DNA of 60,000 bases from Tubiluchus corallicola (taxonomy: Eukaryota > Priapulida > Priapulimorpha > Priapulimorphida > Tubiluchidae), in the NCBI GenBank assembly GCA_030141605.1, contig JAQGDQ010000020.1:746001-806000 (forward strand), written 5' to 3'. The notes under the pieces were generated by a model. The model did not search any database. It had not been told where the DNA came from and saw only the letters and a program-made list of their open reading frames with translations. Every line of letters begins with the position of its first letter. Position 1 is the stretch's first letter. Shown in pieces: positions 10,345 to 24,169 of this stretch. The translations under genes were made by a program, and so were the position numbers.

Positions 10345-10610
10345 GTGGAAACAATAGGTATCCTCAAAAGGGGCCAAAAATTGCATCATAGGGTACATGG
10401 CTAGATGTCTACAATTGTAGGTGGTACTATCGTGAATTAAAAAACACCAAATCTGACGAGAACTGCTCGGGCAATATGGAATCTCACCATTATGGTTAGC
10501 GGTCAGAGGGCCGAAAATTACACCATAAAGTACATGGTTAATTTTTCTGCCAAAGTGTAGGGGACATTGTACTGTTTGAAAAATGTCCAATCCTAATGAG
10601 GTTGGCGGGA
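10345..10610. repeat. two diverged copies of a ~60-bp block
   Basis: The block GGGGCCAAAAATTGCATCATAGGGTACATGG at about 10371 recurs as GAGGGCCGAAAATTACACCATAAAGTACATGG at about 10506. In both copies a GTGTAGGGGAC or TTGTAGGTGGTAC block follows. Origin unknown; it may belong to the adjoining repeat element. Confidence 0.5.
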
Positions 10611-10629
10611 CAAATTAAAAATCAGACGA

Positions 10630-13600
10630 CCTGTACTGGACAACGATTATAAGAGATCAAAAGTTGCGTAATACCGTATTTACGTCAAACAAGTTACTGA
10701 AATAAATTTAATATTCCATTAATAAGAGAATTAACTGAATATTAAACACTAATTGGAACAATATTGTAACTATAGAAAATATAACTGTAATTTTAAATAT
10801 AAATATAAATTTTAAACTCAATCGCAAAATCTTTAGTAACAAAAACCATTAGTATGGTCATAATTTTAATTTTCCTCGTCACCAATTGCATCTTCACTAA
10901 TAATCACATCGTCACCAAAACATCGTCATCACCACCATCATCGTCACTTTCCTCATTCAAGAAGATTTCATCCAAGGAAACGGCCACTTGTGGTCCCCCA
11001 AACCACTTTGGTGCATACTTACTGTTTTTTTAATATCCATCCATTGTCCACGAGATTGCACATCCATCAGGAGGGAAAGTAGAAAACAATGAAGTTAAAT
11101 ATCGATGGCGGAGATAATGGACAGGCAGAGCATTCTTGCTATTTGAGGAGTTGGGAAAGTAACAAAAAACGGCAGTTATGAGAAGGAAATAAAATGCAAA
11201 AGTGCAGACTTAGTTTGCGAAGTTAAGAAAGTTTATATGAAATCAAAAGATTAGTGTAACGACAGGAAAATGACGCATGTTATGTTGGTCAGTTTTGCTA
11301 CATGGACGGATGGACACTGAAGTAAGCAGGCACAAGTAAGCGACTGGAAGTCTTAGAAATGTGCTGTTACTGAAGCATGCTGAACGTCAGTTAGAGAAGA
11401 AAAGTCACGAAATGAAAAAGTGACAGGAACGTTAAAGGAGAAAAAACCTGCTGGGATATCATCGTCAAGAAGAAAGCTTAATATTGTGGACATGCTTTAA
11501 GGTATAGCGAACTGATACAGAGACAGATGAAAGAAATCGCAGGGAGAAGTACTAGAAGAAGGCAGCAAAGGACATGTCTAGACGATATCAGTAAGTGAGC
11601 CATGATTAAAAAAGGAATGCTATTGTTAATAAAGACAAAGACAATGGTGTCACACAAACACATTTTATGTAACCTGGTGAAGGGAGCAGTGGTTTCCCGA
11701 AATATCATTAATACTGATAAACCTTGTTGAATTTCAAGACGTTGTACAAAAAATATTTGACAATTAAATTAGTTATTTGAATGATATAGAGATTGCTTTG
11801 CTTCTATACATTTCCGTGATTTCTATCTTCTCGTTGCATACCATAAAGTTACTAAATTCCAATTCTTTATTATACCGTATTACCTATAGACAATGAGTAA
11901 AACTGTCATATACACCGAAAACGAAATAATAAAGATTCGCTGTAGAAAAATCGACAAAAGCTAGTGATTTTACTTACTTGTTGAGACAAAGAATAAAGCG
12001 GTACATAAAAAAAAGAACTGCCTATACGAATGATGCATCCCTCCACACAATGCCATGTCACACGCTGCTTGCAAGTTTGGTCGACTTTCAGTATTTTTGA
12101 AAATACTAACAGAAGTGAAAAGTCAGCGTATGTAACACTCATAAACAGTTCATCTGGGCTTTCACAAAGTAGTTCAAAAATCCTTCAAGTGTAGACAGTT
12201 AACTTCTTTGACAAGACAAGACTGCCACATTCCCCCGTATGGATGCTCTCCTTTTCTGCAGCTTCTCTGACTCTGAGTAACAGCGACTTCCGTATAAACG
12301 CTTTATTGATTCTGTCCTACAAATCAAGGCCATCTAGCTCAGAGCAGACACACTTGCGAACCCTGGAAATCAGTTCAAAACAAATTTTATGCTACTGTTT
12401 CATTTAAATTTTGCCTTTAACTTCGTCAACGCTCACAACTTGACAATATTTTTTTATAAATTTACTTTAGATTACAAATTTTGCAGCCATGGAACACTAT
12501 TACTGCAATTATGGCGAACTATCAAAATGTGTACATCAGCTGTAGCACATATATAATAAACCATTATATTTAAAGTTTGCTCTTTATAGATGTGATGGTC
12601 ACTTATTACTATTAAGACAGAATACAGATTAAAACAGTCTTACCTATTCACTAGATCCAAAAAACAAAAAGGTTAATTGTTATGTGATATATCCTTTCCT
12701 ATGCAGTTGGACAAACCATAATATTAATAATGATTGTAACAACATGTTACCTGTTAATCTACGCATGTAAGTACCAACAATTATAATTCTTTTGATTACA
12801 CTACATCAGATCTATAGATTAAAACATCGATTTTTATTCACATCATACGAATATCACCGCAGACAACATATATAACAATATATATATACGAGAGCCAGAA
12901 ATACAACAAATATAGATAATTTTAACCACGAATAGTCGCTGCAATATAAGAACACACACATCTCCTAGTTAAACTTAGCGCAAAGCCCATACCGTACTGC
13001 CTGAATACTTATGGATAAAAACGTTAGTAAAAACAATTTTAGCACCCTAAGCGACCACCAGCCCGACTGTCCGATAGAATGATTTAGTGTTTGCCTTTTT
13101 GAAATTATTATGCATTACAAAGTTAAACTTGTAATTGCTGAAAAGGCATGTAAAATATTACGAAAAACATTTGGTGCAATAAGGCGTAATACACGTGTTT
13201 ATCTCTCTATATAATTAGTGTATTCGATTATTAAAAGAAAAAGAGTAAACTAATATTAATTATACCGAGTAGTGATGCTCACTATTTAAAACTGTATTTA
13301 AAAAGTTCCATTTACCACAATATGAATCTAATCATGCCAATATTCTCAGTAGTAAGCAGTTTTGGTCGTATATTATACAAACAAATCAAATACATTGTTT
13401 TATTGAAAGCTGATGTTTGGCCGGCAAGTGAACGACGAATCCACATCAAATGCTAAAAAAATTGCGATCTGTCACTAGATTTTGATCAAACTAATACTGC
13501 TGAATAGATTGCGCCGGAAAAACGAACCGGTGGAGTTATTTTCATCAAAATTCGGCAAGCAGTTACAAACTTATCTAAACTTAAAAGGTAAGCAATCGAG

Positions 13601-13890
13601 TTGATCGATGCATATCTGAGATACCAAAAAGAGGATTTTGCTAAAAATAGTTTAAGAGCTCCCAAATAACGAATGTAATACACGGCACGGAGTTGGAACC
13701 GGGTCTAGTAAACCGTGTCAACCGGTTTTTCCCTTTTTTACAAATCATTTGTAGAGTTATAAAAATAACCGTTCATTTTCACTCATTAATCAAAAATTTA
13801 AAATTCGTACACAAATTATATGCCTATAAATGCCTACATCGCTTGCCTAGTTAGTTAATATGGTAGGCCTATAATCAAAAAATAAATGTA
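10630..13890. other. intergenic, no gene seen
   Basis: AT-rich DNA between the candidate Ly6-A promoter and the 3' end of Ly6-B. It has an ATC-rich stretch near 10870-10965 and short open frames that look like chance. No exon with both splice sites and a recognisable domain was found on either strand. Confidence 0.4.
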
Positions 13891-13896
13891 TAGTGC

Positions 13897-13950
13897 TGGA
13901 TGATGATGATGATGACGATGATGACGACGACGATAATGATGATGATTTGG
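13897..13950. repeat. (GAT)n/(GAC)n tract
   Basis: Imperfect GAT triplet microsatellite of about 50 bp. Confidence 0.85.
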
Positions 13951-15154
13951 TGATGACGATGACGAAAATATGGAGTAAGTATTTGTCTTTGCTTGTAAGT
14001 ATTCGTTGTACGCTTGTGCCAAATTTTTATCAAACCGGGGAACTTGAGTCACCGAGGGAGTTGAGTCAAATCATCGGGACAACCGTGTCAGACCCCATAA
14101 CCCGATTCCAATTCTCGTGCAGTATATAAGTAGATTGAAGCTACCATATGCAGTACTGCACTTAATAAAAATAGCCGTTTAATAATATTTAATAGTACTC
14201 TGCAGTTGTTAAAAATTATTATAAAATTAAAAAACATATTTTTCCCAAAATCCAGCCTTAATTACTCGTATTTACAAACATACACAATGATCAGCAAACA
14301 AGTTTTTGAACGACTTATGCAGGAAATTCTAGTACTTTTCCACCCTCAACAAACTAAAATCTTCAATTCGAAATGTTTGAACAGCCTTACAAACTAACGA
14401 GACATTTTTTAATTTTGAAAAAAATACATAAGCAGAGCAGTGTATTTCGTGTAAATTTATATACATTAAAATTCGCTCACAAAACAGTGAACATCCGTTG
14501 TAAGCAAACAATAATTTTCCGAACAAGAATTAGTTGAAGAAAATTAACCACAGATGGCAGGATGAACATAGTGAGTAGTAGTGTTACGCAGTATAAACGT
14601 GCTCTAAGTGAGTCTTGAAGTGCGTGACGAAATTGTAATTGTAACAAGCATCACAATAGGAAGTCAGCACATGGCCTTTCAACATGTGGCAATAAAATTG
14701 TGACATATAAATGAACACGTAAAAATTCTTGGCTATTTACAGCATTGTGCAATATTTACTAACACATGTATTCGTGAAGTTGTCAGAATGAATCGCTAAA
14801 TAATAAGTGCATTGTGATTAATTAACAACATTGAAAATTACCTATATGTCTTGTGTAATTTGCTTATTAACTAGTTAGATAAGGAGTACAGCCTAAGTTT
14901 CTATGCAAATTCCCACAAATAGCGGGTACTATAATAGTCATACTTATTTTTATCAAACAACATTAAATCAATGGCACAATAATAAGTATTAAAGAATATT
15001 ACAATTACTCATCCAAAAAGATCATTCATAGTTCATTGGACGAACACAACTTGTAGAAAAGTGTTTTCTTACACAGAATATTTATATATTACACCGCGCT
15101 GTAAAAAACGTACCTTGTCACAAAAGTTCACTAAGGGAAAATACACACAGATAC
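13951..15154. other. 3' flank of Ly6-B, no gene seen
   Basis: AT-rich sequence downstream of the minus-strand Ly6-B stop codon. It presumably contains the 3' UTR. No other feature is supported. Confidence 0.4.
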
Positions 15155-15408
15155 TTAAACAAAAGCTAACCAACCGAATAATATTAATGCGCCGAATCTG
15201 AATATTTCCGCTAAGTTATTAATGGTATATTTTGACAAAAAACTTTTTCCTGCGCTAAAATTGCACAGGTCTTCTTCGCAGCATCTTGTGCATTTCCAGT
15301 GATCACCTGATTGTGAACCGCAGTCCATTCCTAATGCAACGGCTTGCTGATGTTGAACATTGCAAGGTCTGAGAGCACAACGTTTATTAATGATTAAACC
15401 TTCGTCTT
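15155..15408 (-). CDS. Ly6-B exon 3 (C-terminal half of Ly6/uPAR protein)
   Basis: Terminal coding exon of a second Ly6/uPAR protein. The acceptor is a T-rich tract ending TATAG before 15408, and the stop is TAA at 15155-15157. It begins in the same phase as Ly6-A exon 3 and carries the same seven cysteines: KRCALRPC, MDCGS, WKCTRCC and the final EEDLCN. Behind the domain, SAGKSFLSKYTINN leads into a hydrophobic end (IFRFGALILFGWLAFV) that finishes right at the stop. That is a good GPI-anchor signal, so the mature protein is probably tethered to the outer membrane surface. With exon 2 and the exon at 50239-50296 the precursor would be 147 aa. Paralogy with Ly6-A is clear; the receptor partner is unknown. 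Confidence 0.87.
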
Positions 15409-16480
15409 CTATAAAAAAAAAACAAGAACAAAAATAAAATTATCCATTAAAACCCTTGCGGACTGCGCGTCGCAGACGACGCTCATAACAAAGAGCAATG
15501 TAAGCTGTACAAAAATTCAACAAAAAAAGAATCGCATTTACAAAAACAGCTATTACTAAGCATCGAAATTTATCTGCTTTTATGAATGCATATATATATT
15601 TATATTATTTATTTATTTATTTAATTATTTATTCATTAATATATTAGGTTAACATACTGCTACACAGATTTTTCTCTAGGCTTGATGATGAAAAATAACA
15701 AAGTATGTAGAATAATTACTATGTAGACATTAAAGAAAATTAGCATGGCACATTGCAATATGCTTTGTAAGCTTAGCAGAATTCGGTTCAATTCTAACTA
15801 GCCATTAATACAATAGCATAAATAAAATAACATTAGATCTGAATTTTGATTAATTTCTACATTGTAACTCGTTAGTCTCATTGCTGCACTAATTGATGCA
15901 TTACAACATTTTCATCACGCATGACTTACTTGTAGATTAATAGATCTGAGCAGTGGAATTTTATCCAGTATATTAGTGTTATCAAAATTATCAGTTATTG
16001 TGTTGGACATAAATTATTGTGCGCATTGTATTAGTAGTGTGTTTTACTAATTTTTGTATAGGGATATATCTGTTTTTTGTACGTTTGTAAGTACTGCTTT
16101 ACATGGAAGAACTTCTGAAATTCAAATTCAAATCAATTTTCCGGTACAAACAACGCACTTATGCAACTTATCATTGTGATTTCTTTTAGACAAAAGAAAA
16201 CCAAGGCCAAAACACATACTTACCTCGAAGCTACGCAGCATGTATTACTGAATCGCAAAACTTATAATACCTTTACCCGTTAGCCGTTTCTTCTCCGAAG
16301 TACATAATACTTTTGAAGTAATAGTATAGATAGATAATTATTAACTTATCTGCCAGCAAATAGAGGCAGTGTATATATTGGCATGTAGTTGGTAGCTTTT
16401 AATTTTTTATTTTTGTATTTTATGATATAAGGGCGAAAGGTTTGAAACAAATTAAGGTGTATGTCTATCTGGCTCTGTCT

Positions 16481-16746
<266 letters not shown>

Positions 16747-18076
16747 CTAAAGTGTCAAAGATAAATTCTTCTGCACCTTTCCTCTTAAATATAATGCGGA
16801 ATTTTTATTAGGCAAAGCATGTCATTCTTTTGTTTCAGATATACTGTTCCTAAGCATTTTATAGAATACTGAATAAATTTTGGGTAACGTGAAAGTTAAA
16901 CAATTGTTTTTGTTGAAATTTTCCTAGGCATTCTATATAATGAAGTGTAGAAACTGTAGAAATTCGGTGCAAAGTGACGCTGTTGTTGTTGTTGATGTTG
17001 TTGTCACATTTGTCTTTGAAAGTTATCAGCCTAATACAGCTTTATCGGGCAGAAATTTTGCATGGTACCACGGATCATTGCACAGACGTTCAGTATCCAA
17101 ATAGGCCAGTTAAACGTATGATGCCCATTAAATAGATTTAACCTATGCATTGTTGTATGGTTACATACTTGGGGTTTCTTACATTCTAATATATAAATAG
17201 GTCTTCTTTAAATACGCACTATTTAATTTTTTCCGAAAAACAGATAATGACCACAGTAAACACTGATAAATGAATTTCTTCTGGAAAGCATTAAATGAGA
17301 AAAACGATTAGCTAGATTCAAGGAAAATTAGTATTTCCATTCTAATAGTGTTTCACGTAGGATGGATGAAGAAATGTTTAGCTACACGGTGTTTAAAATG
17401 AGAAGAACGATTTTACACTGCATTACAAAGTGGCAAGCATTTATAAAGCAACGAACACAGTTTTTATAAGTGACAAAAATACCAGTAATTTTTTAATCAT
17501 GACTTAATCATGAATGACTTTAAAGTTAATGCATTACTGCCTATGGTACATTGTGTTATGGTTATTCCAACAAGAAAGCAATCATATGGCACCTGTACAA
17601 GAAGGAAATGGTGTTAAAAATGAACTGATTCATATACCTTGTGACACACGTTACATCGCCGAATTATTCTAAAATAGTTTAGAATCCCACAATTATTCTA
17701 AAATCGGTTATTTTATTATTTAATTCTTGCCACTCAGTTTTACATTTTTATTTTTTATAAAAGTTTTTTTAGATTGCCAATAAAACAATTAACTTGCATG
17801 TTTACTTGAACTTCTTGCATAATTTAATATATTGGCTAAGCCATTTTACGCAAGTGCCTACATATATTAAATTTAAGAATTACGTTCATTTTATAATTTG
17901 CCAAAGCTACTTTGCGCATTCTGCTTAGGTCCTAGCTTAGGACAAATCGTCTGTGAAACGTGAAAATGCCGCAGCTAAAACATTTATTTCACACTTTTCC
18001 AGACATGTATAGGTGCAATATGAAATCATTTATAGGTACAACATCCAAATTTCACGCGTTGCCTGTAATATATACA

Positions 18077-18299
18077 TGTTTATACTATTTCAATGGAAGG
18101 ATTTAGCATCATCATCATCATCATCAAAACCAAAACTGACTTTGTGTAAAAAAAAACGAAATTTCAGCACTTCAAAAGTTTAAAAACAAATGTTTATACT
18201 ATTTCAATGGAAGGATTTAGCATCATCATCATCATCAAAACCAAAACTGACTTTGTGTAAAAAAACGAAATTTCAGCACGTCAAAAGTTTAAAAACAAA
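18077..18299. repeat. tandem duplication of ~114 bp
   Basis: Unit 1 (18077-18190) and unit 2 (18191-18299) share TGTTTATACTATTTCAATGG, a (CAT)n run and an AAAACGAAATTTCAGCAC block. They differ mainly in CAT repeat number, the length of one A run and one base. Confidence 0.9.
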
Positions 18300-18561
18300 T
18301 AAGGTAACTGTTCTACAAACAGTTAATGTGTCTACTAAATCTTGGTCATTTTGACCATCCTGATTGTGTGACGATTTATTTAATGTGATTTGAATCAAAA
18401 TACGAATTTTTAACGTTAAGTAACGTTGATTATTGGTCAAAATGGCAATCAGGACTAAAACACGGACTTACTATTCAGTATCATATCAGCGTGAGAGTTT
18501 TAATCCAAAAAATGTAAATTAGATTAGAGTAGGAAGTGCTAAGTAAGAAAAAAATGCTTAC

Positions 18562-18693
18562 TGTGATATTCGACCACTGTTTCGCATGTGTCGGTTGAAG
18601 TTGGCTTCGTCGAGCAATCTGCTATGTTGGTTTCTTGGCTGCAATTTAAGTTGGACTTTTCGTTGGTGCACTCGTAACACTTAAGACTCGTAA
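18562..18693 (-). CDS. Ly6-B exon 2 (N-terminal half of Ly6/uPAR domain)
   Basis: Exon of 132 nt between TCTTTGCAG and GTAAGC, phase 1 on both sides. It encodes the Ly6 opening SLKCYEC followed by cysteines at LNC, ADC and DTC, and the end VVEYH. The length equals that of Ly6-A exon 2 and the shared residues (LKCYEC, DCST, DTCET, YH) show tandem-duplicate ancestry. Joined to exon 3 it yields a single LU domain with 12 cysteines. The first split codon becomes Val if joined to the exon at 50239, giving a plausible signal cleavage after ISA. Confidence 0.88.
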
Positions 18694-18877
18694 CTGCAAA
18701 GAAATACGAATTTTAATTTCCTCCACTGAAGACGCTGTTCCAACCGAGAATGTTTAACAAACCTGAAGAAGTCAAGTTATTCAATAATGACGTAAGGACG
18801 TTTGCATGTACTGTTATAACTATGTAAAAATCGTGATAGCTGCAGCAGCACTAGATCTTGCTGGGGTACGCTAAAAA

Positions 18878-19915
18878 TAACACAGGAAAAATCGCACAAA
18901 CGGAAAAGCAAGTAAAAATGGCACAGGAAAAATTGCCCACATGGAAAAGTAGGGAAAATGGCACATGTTATTTTGATGCAATTGATTTTTTAATAAATCT
19001 AGAATGGGCTTAGTAGGAAGCAGATTTCCGCTAAAGCCGAACAATCCTACTTATTCATCTGTTCTTCTGATTAAAAAACTTGACACAAAGATAAACTAGC
19101 AAACACACAAAAATGTTCCTATATTGATATTATATAGAGTCTATATATTATATGGAGTTTATATAGAGTCTACATTGCTATAAATAGACTAGCAAAAGTC
19201 TCACAGATTTATAATCAATAATGCACGAATGTTCCGCATAGTGTTTATCTATCTTTTTAACCATTAATTTTGGCGATTGTAATAGACTGACAAATATATA
19301 TAACTACCAAATCACCTTATTAGGCTATACACATTAATAAAAACAGTTAAGTGGAGATAACAAAAAAGAAGCACTAAACACTCCCTCTGAAAGCTTCACG
19401 AAGTACTTCATGCATGTTTTTTACATTTTCCCATTTTGGCACCCCTTAAGCCCGCCTTTCTTCATGAAGTTTCTGGGAAATCTATTAGATAGTTTTTTGC
19501 GTAACAGGCTTACTGCCATAACAGACAAAAAACAACAAAACGAACTGTGTTGAAGAATAACTTTCTTGACAGAGGTAAAAGTAGCCAAAATAATTACTGT
19601 AACCCTAACCCTAAACAGACATTTTGCTAAGTAGTGTGCCATTTTTCCTGTGCCATTTTTACCTGTGCCATTTTTACCTACTTTTTCATTTGTCCCTATA
19701 CCTTTTTCCTGTGCCATTTTACATACTGTATAGTATTCTGCACAAACAATGTTAAAGTAGAATCATTGTAAGCCATTGTAATAGTGCAAGACAGCTTGAA
19801 AGTAAAATTTGATGCAAAATTGATGCAAAGTTACCTTAAATCCTCCAGAATCTGCCAAAAAATATTTAACCGCATGTAGATAAATTTAAAAAGCGACCTT
19901 GTCTTAACTCGTTCC
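18878..19915. mobile_element. foldback-like element, GGCACAGGAAAAAT family, copy 1
   Basis: The left arm (18880-18965) has repeated words such as AAAAATGGCACAGGAAAAAT and GGAAAAGTAGG. The right arm (19625-19725) has the inverse, TGTGCCATTTTTCCTGTGCC and TTTTTACCTACTTTTTCATTTG. The core shares blocks with copy 2, for example GTAGGAAGCAGAT near 19018 and TTTGGCACCCC near 19435. The outer flank at 19735-19910 is homologous, in inverse orientation, to the flank at 38440-38630 of copy 2. A telomere-like run CCCTAACCCTAA lies at about 19604. No transposase is visible. Confidence 0.6.
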
Positions 19916-21688
19916 CAAAATAATAGCTAAAAGCCTCTTCGTAGTGTAGAGTTTTAACTGCGTTTGTATTAACTTATTATGTATACTATCTCATCATGAT
20001 ATGACGTAATTTATAACTAATTTTCATATTTATGCGTGTGTGTTTGCGGAGTGTGGACCACTTCCGAAATAATTTCGATCACACAAAAAAGTTTACCGAT
20101 TTTTGAAGCTTGATTTACACGTTTTCAAATCCTTCTACAACAAAGTTCTCTTTTTAAAAGTTCTGAAGCTTCCGTTGGGGATTGGCTGTTCGAGATTGAA
20201 GACCGCGCCATTTTACTACTGAAAGCAGGGCATGAATTATCTATCCATAGTCAGTATTCAGTCAGGCTTATCTGTACTGGTATGAAAGAATAAATAAAAA
20301 ATAGCTATGATCAACTGATTACTGTTCAGCGAGGAATGTTATGTGCGTTATGTGAGGGGATTAAGCAACTAGGGAAGAACAACAATGGGGTGTGTTTAGC
20401 AGCCGAAGTTAACCAACGTTTGGCATGTTAGTATCACTCGTGTGAACATTCAAAGCAGCCCTGCGTTGAGTAAAAAATAGTAAAGTGTCAACCACCTAAA
20501 CCGCATTAGCAATTTATTGAGCTATTATACACATAATTATACCTAAAAATGTGTTAGTTTGGGTAGTTTAGGTAGTTTAACTCCTTCTAACCTCCTCTAC
20601 CACTCTGAAAATTGTGGTTTGAACAATTTAAAAACCAAATACACCTACAGACAAAGATTCACCCATATATAAATCAGCAGGCAAGCCATGAGATAGACAG
20701 ATATGGGCAGGTAGGTACGTAAGTAGCAGGCGGAAAAATAAACTAAATTGTACTGTGATGTCGGTACACCAGTCAACAACACAACCAAACGTGAACACCA
20801 GATCACATTTTAGGGGACTTTCACTTACACTGGTATAACAAGATGTTCTTTTTTGATCCGGAGAGGGAATCAATATTCTCCTAACCTCTAACGTCATTAG
20901 ATAGTATTCACGACGAAGGCATGCCATCAAAGACTATACAACATTCGCTCAAAAGTAAATAATCTTTGAATGGTGTTTCTAAATGCACTGTTTGCCGATG
21001 ACGAAACTTCAAGAAGCACGGACACACACTCCAGGGAAATCTGTACAGTTATACAAAGACCAAGCATCGAATACTATAAATGTCCTTTCTAAACAAATAT
21101 TGCATTGGGTGATACTAATAGCAGCCGTAATAATAAATCACAACAGATGAGTCTGTGGCTGACGATTTATGTGCATGACACTTTGTGCATTTTCACTTCT
21201 GCTTACTATTATAGTAGTACATCTGCATGCGATTTTTCTCTGAGTTTTTTGTGACTTATACAGTCACCAGAAACCAGTTTTAGAAAGCACAAAAGTTATT
21301 ATTGAGAATCAACAACAGACTCGTCGCAGGGTTATATAAAATGGGTTAGATTTTCAAAAAAAACACCTCACTAAAAGACCCTGTAATAAATCATGTGTAA
21401 ACAAAATTTCAAAAAGCCCATAATAAAGATGCAGTTAAAAGGTTAAGTAGTGCAAACGCTCTAGAAAATGAAGAGTCATGGGGATCAAAATTATGATTCT
21501 ATGGATCATTAATTAGATCGTTATTCGTTGGTAAAGAAGTGAATCCTTTAAGCCGATTGTTTACTTAAATAACTATTCAGTTATTTAGGTAAATTAAAGT
21601 CTACTTCACTTTTCATTCCGATTCGAGTTCTGACTCGAGACTTGGTAGTTATTTACAAAACACCCGATATCTAAAGCTGATTGATGTT
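19916..21688. other. no gene seen
   Basis: AT-rich unique-looking DNA inside the inferred Ly6-B intron. Short open frames are present on both strands, but none has a recognisable domain or convincing splice sites. Confidence 0.4.
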
Positions 21689-21689
21689 A

Positions 21690-21733
<44 letters not shown>
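21690..21733. repeat. (GAT)n microsatellite
   Basis: About 14 uninterrupted GAT units. Confidence 0.95.
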
Positions 21734-22325
21734 ACGACTACAATGACGACACGAAGATCAAGTTAATATATGAAATAACATTTAATTGATAAAAAAATAA
21801 TTTACAATTTTTTACCGCTCACAATTCAAACAGCCAATAAATCATTTAATAGCTGCCTTATAATCAGAATACGTTTGGCAAACAGTTTTGTTTTTCATGC
21901 AAACATAAATTTATAGTGAATACATTTATTAATAGCTCAGCTACGAGAGGGGTAACTGGTTAACTTATAAATCATTCTTTCATTGTAATACTATTCTGTC
22001 CATATTGCATTAAATTTATTTTGTCAAAAACCAGTAACCAAACCGTTGACCGCTCACGTGACTGTTTATTAAAAATGGCCAACAGAAAGGAGATGGAAGC
22101 AAATGACACAAGAGGAAGCGTCGATAAGTGAGAGCATCTGAAATGCCTGTGTCGAAATATTATTGCCACATATTAACTTAATAAAATATTTCAAATTCCG
22201 TTAAAAACTTATGATATGCTACCAATAAATAATAAACTTTTCCCTGTGACTCGACTGTACCTGTGTGCAATCCATGTATTTATCCGAATTTTTTCAAGAG
22301 ATTCTGATCCTATCTTTGATGAGAG

Positions 22326-22871
22326 ATGAGAAGAAAACCAGTACCGTATTCGAAATATCTAAATCTTGATGCCGCTCTCCATTTTTATAAACCTACTGTT
22401 TGGCCTTGCTGTTGTACTGCAGCTACACATCTGGACTGTATCTCGGCCTGTCACCGTAACTCAATTGGTATAATTACGGGTCTGATTGGGTCTGACTTGA
22501 GGTCAAGCTGCAATGTCTTCCTCCATGAGGGTCTCCTGCTACATGCACTAAATCTTTTTTATTGCTATCTTTACAGGATTTTTCTTCATTGCTTCATAAA
22601 TGTCGCATTTATGCAAACGAGTACTCCTTTCACATTGATTCCTCATATTGTCGTTGAGTATCCCTGCATGCAGGACAGCTGCTGCTGCTGCTATAAATGC
22701 GGTTTCATCGGGCTTCTTATATGTAGAATTTTGTACCAGCTATTGATTTCTTCATTAAAAAATTACTTGTTTCATTTTCAACAATGTTATCTTCTGCAAT
22801 TAAACATTCTTGTTTCAGAACATCCGATTTATATTTTAGTTTCTAACAATATATCCTTATTTGCGGAGTAG
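22326..22871 (+). other. 181-codon open frame, unrecognised
   Basis: This is the longest uninterrupted frame in the window and is unlikely by chance in such AT-rich DNA. The translation is rich in Cys, Leu, Ile and Phe (PCCCTAATHLDCISAC; DSCCCCYKCGFIGLLIC) and matches no family I know. The composition resembles a reverse-strand shadow, and the opposite strand has only short broken frames. A tRNA-like A box (TAACTCAATTGG) lies at about 22456. A decayed mobile element is the likeliest source; a real small membrane protein cannot be excluded. No gene is claimed. Confidence 0.2.
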
Positions 22872-24160
22872 CAACTGGTCTTATATCATTGTTTGATGAT
22901 GCTTCACGAACCTTTGTTCTCTCAAGCTTTCTACAACGCACGTCGATTCATGCTGAATAGGTTCCATTACCAAGATTGTTACATACGTCCATAATGCAAG
23001 ACGAACGAAGATCTTGTGATAGCAGTATCTAAAATAACGCATGATTCCTTAACATTATAACATTTCTTAATAAATCGCTTAATTCTTACAGTAACAGTTC
23101 AACTGCTTCTAGATTGCTTCTAGGTGGATTTATGATCCGTGGCATAATATACTTGCCTTTTCTGCTAGGCAAAACTCCGTCACATTTTTAAGCTTTGGCA
23201 AATTGCTTAAGTTTTTTTGGAAACCGAGCCAATTTATCAAAATTTCGGTCCAATAATTTACTTTAAATGCTATAACTCTCTTAATAAGTTATAAGCAACA
23301 CATGATAAGGGTATAAATTTTCGGACGGCCCTTGAGTTTTCGATTTTTTACAAAAGAATCAGAATATGATTCAGGATAACATCGGGAAATGCACTTGCCC
23401 TTCTCTGCACAAATGCAATTTTAATTCGCTAGTTTTTGCTTCCAAAACTTTTTAATGAGAACTAAGATTTCTTGTGGCCATAAATTGAGTTAATATTCTG
23501 TATTATGCACATTTTGTAGAAAGTATTATTTACTACAAAGGTGCAATTTGGAAACTAGATCCCTCGGTGAGAATGCTAATACATGTAGTATGCACAGACT
23601 TTAAGCACTGTATCTTGTTTCCGCTGCAAAAATGTATTCTACACCGTATAATTAATCGAGTATAGGATTATTTTAATTAATAGAGGCCACACTTATTTTA
23701 ATTGTTCATACACCCACTTCCTGGTTATGAGGAATCTCCCAATATCTACACCAGCCCAGGCGATGAAGTTAGACTCGCTATCCACAATACAGAATCCTTA
23801 GATTTATATCCACTATATAAATCTAAAAGTTTAATTCAATCCCTGTTAGAAAGTCGCCACTTGCTATAATAAAGTTGTCTTTTTTCAATACATTTTTTTT
23901 TATTTTAAAGGATTTAATGGGATTGTCAGAAAAGTGGAACTCTGGATTGCATTCTTTTCTAAAATAGGCAACATAGATAGTCCTATCAATTTTATTACGC
24001 TGAACCCGAAAAAACTGTTGGCAACTTGAAAAATTAGCGGAAACTTCAAAAACGCAAAAGAAAAACAAAATAGCGGCCAAGCTTTTTGCACAAACAACGT
24101 AAATAAAAACAAATTCCCAGAAAATTACCATTAAGCGGCGATTATCATGCCATCTGTTCC
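22872..24160. other. no gene seen
   Basis: AT-rich sequence without recognised coding, RNA or repeat features. Confidence 0.4.
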
Positions 24161-24169
24161 AGGGTGGCT

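Noticed and set aside
11906-12142. Minus-strand frame with CKQRVTWHCVEGC ending at a good GTAAGT donor
   Set aside because: It is phase 0, unlike the Ly6 exons, shows no convincing acceptor and has no partner exon; left unannotated.
19604-19616. CCCTAACCCTAA as a possible interstitial telomere array
   Set aside because: It has only two units and lies at the same place in other copies of the foldback family, so it is an element-internal motif and not a telomere remnant.
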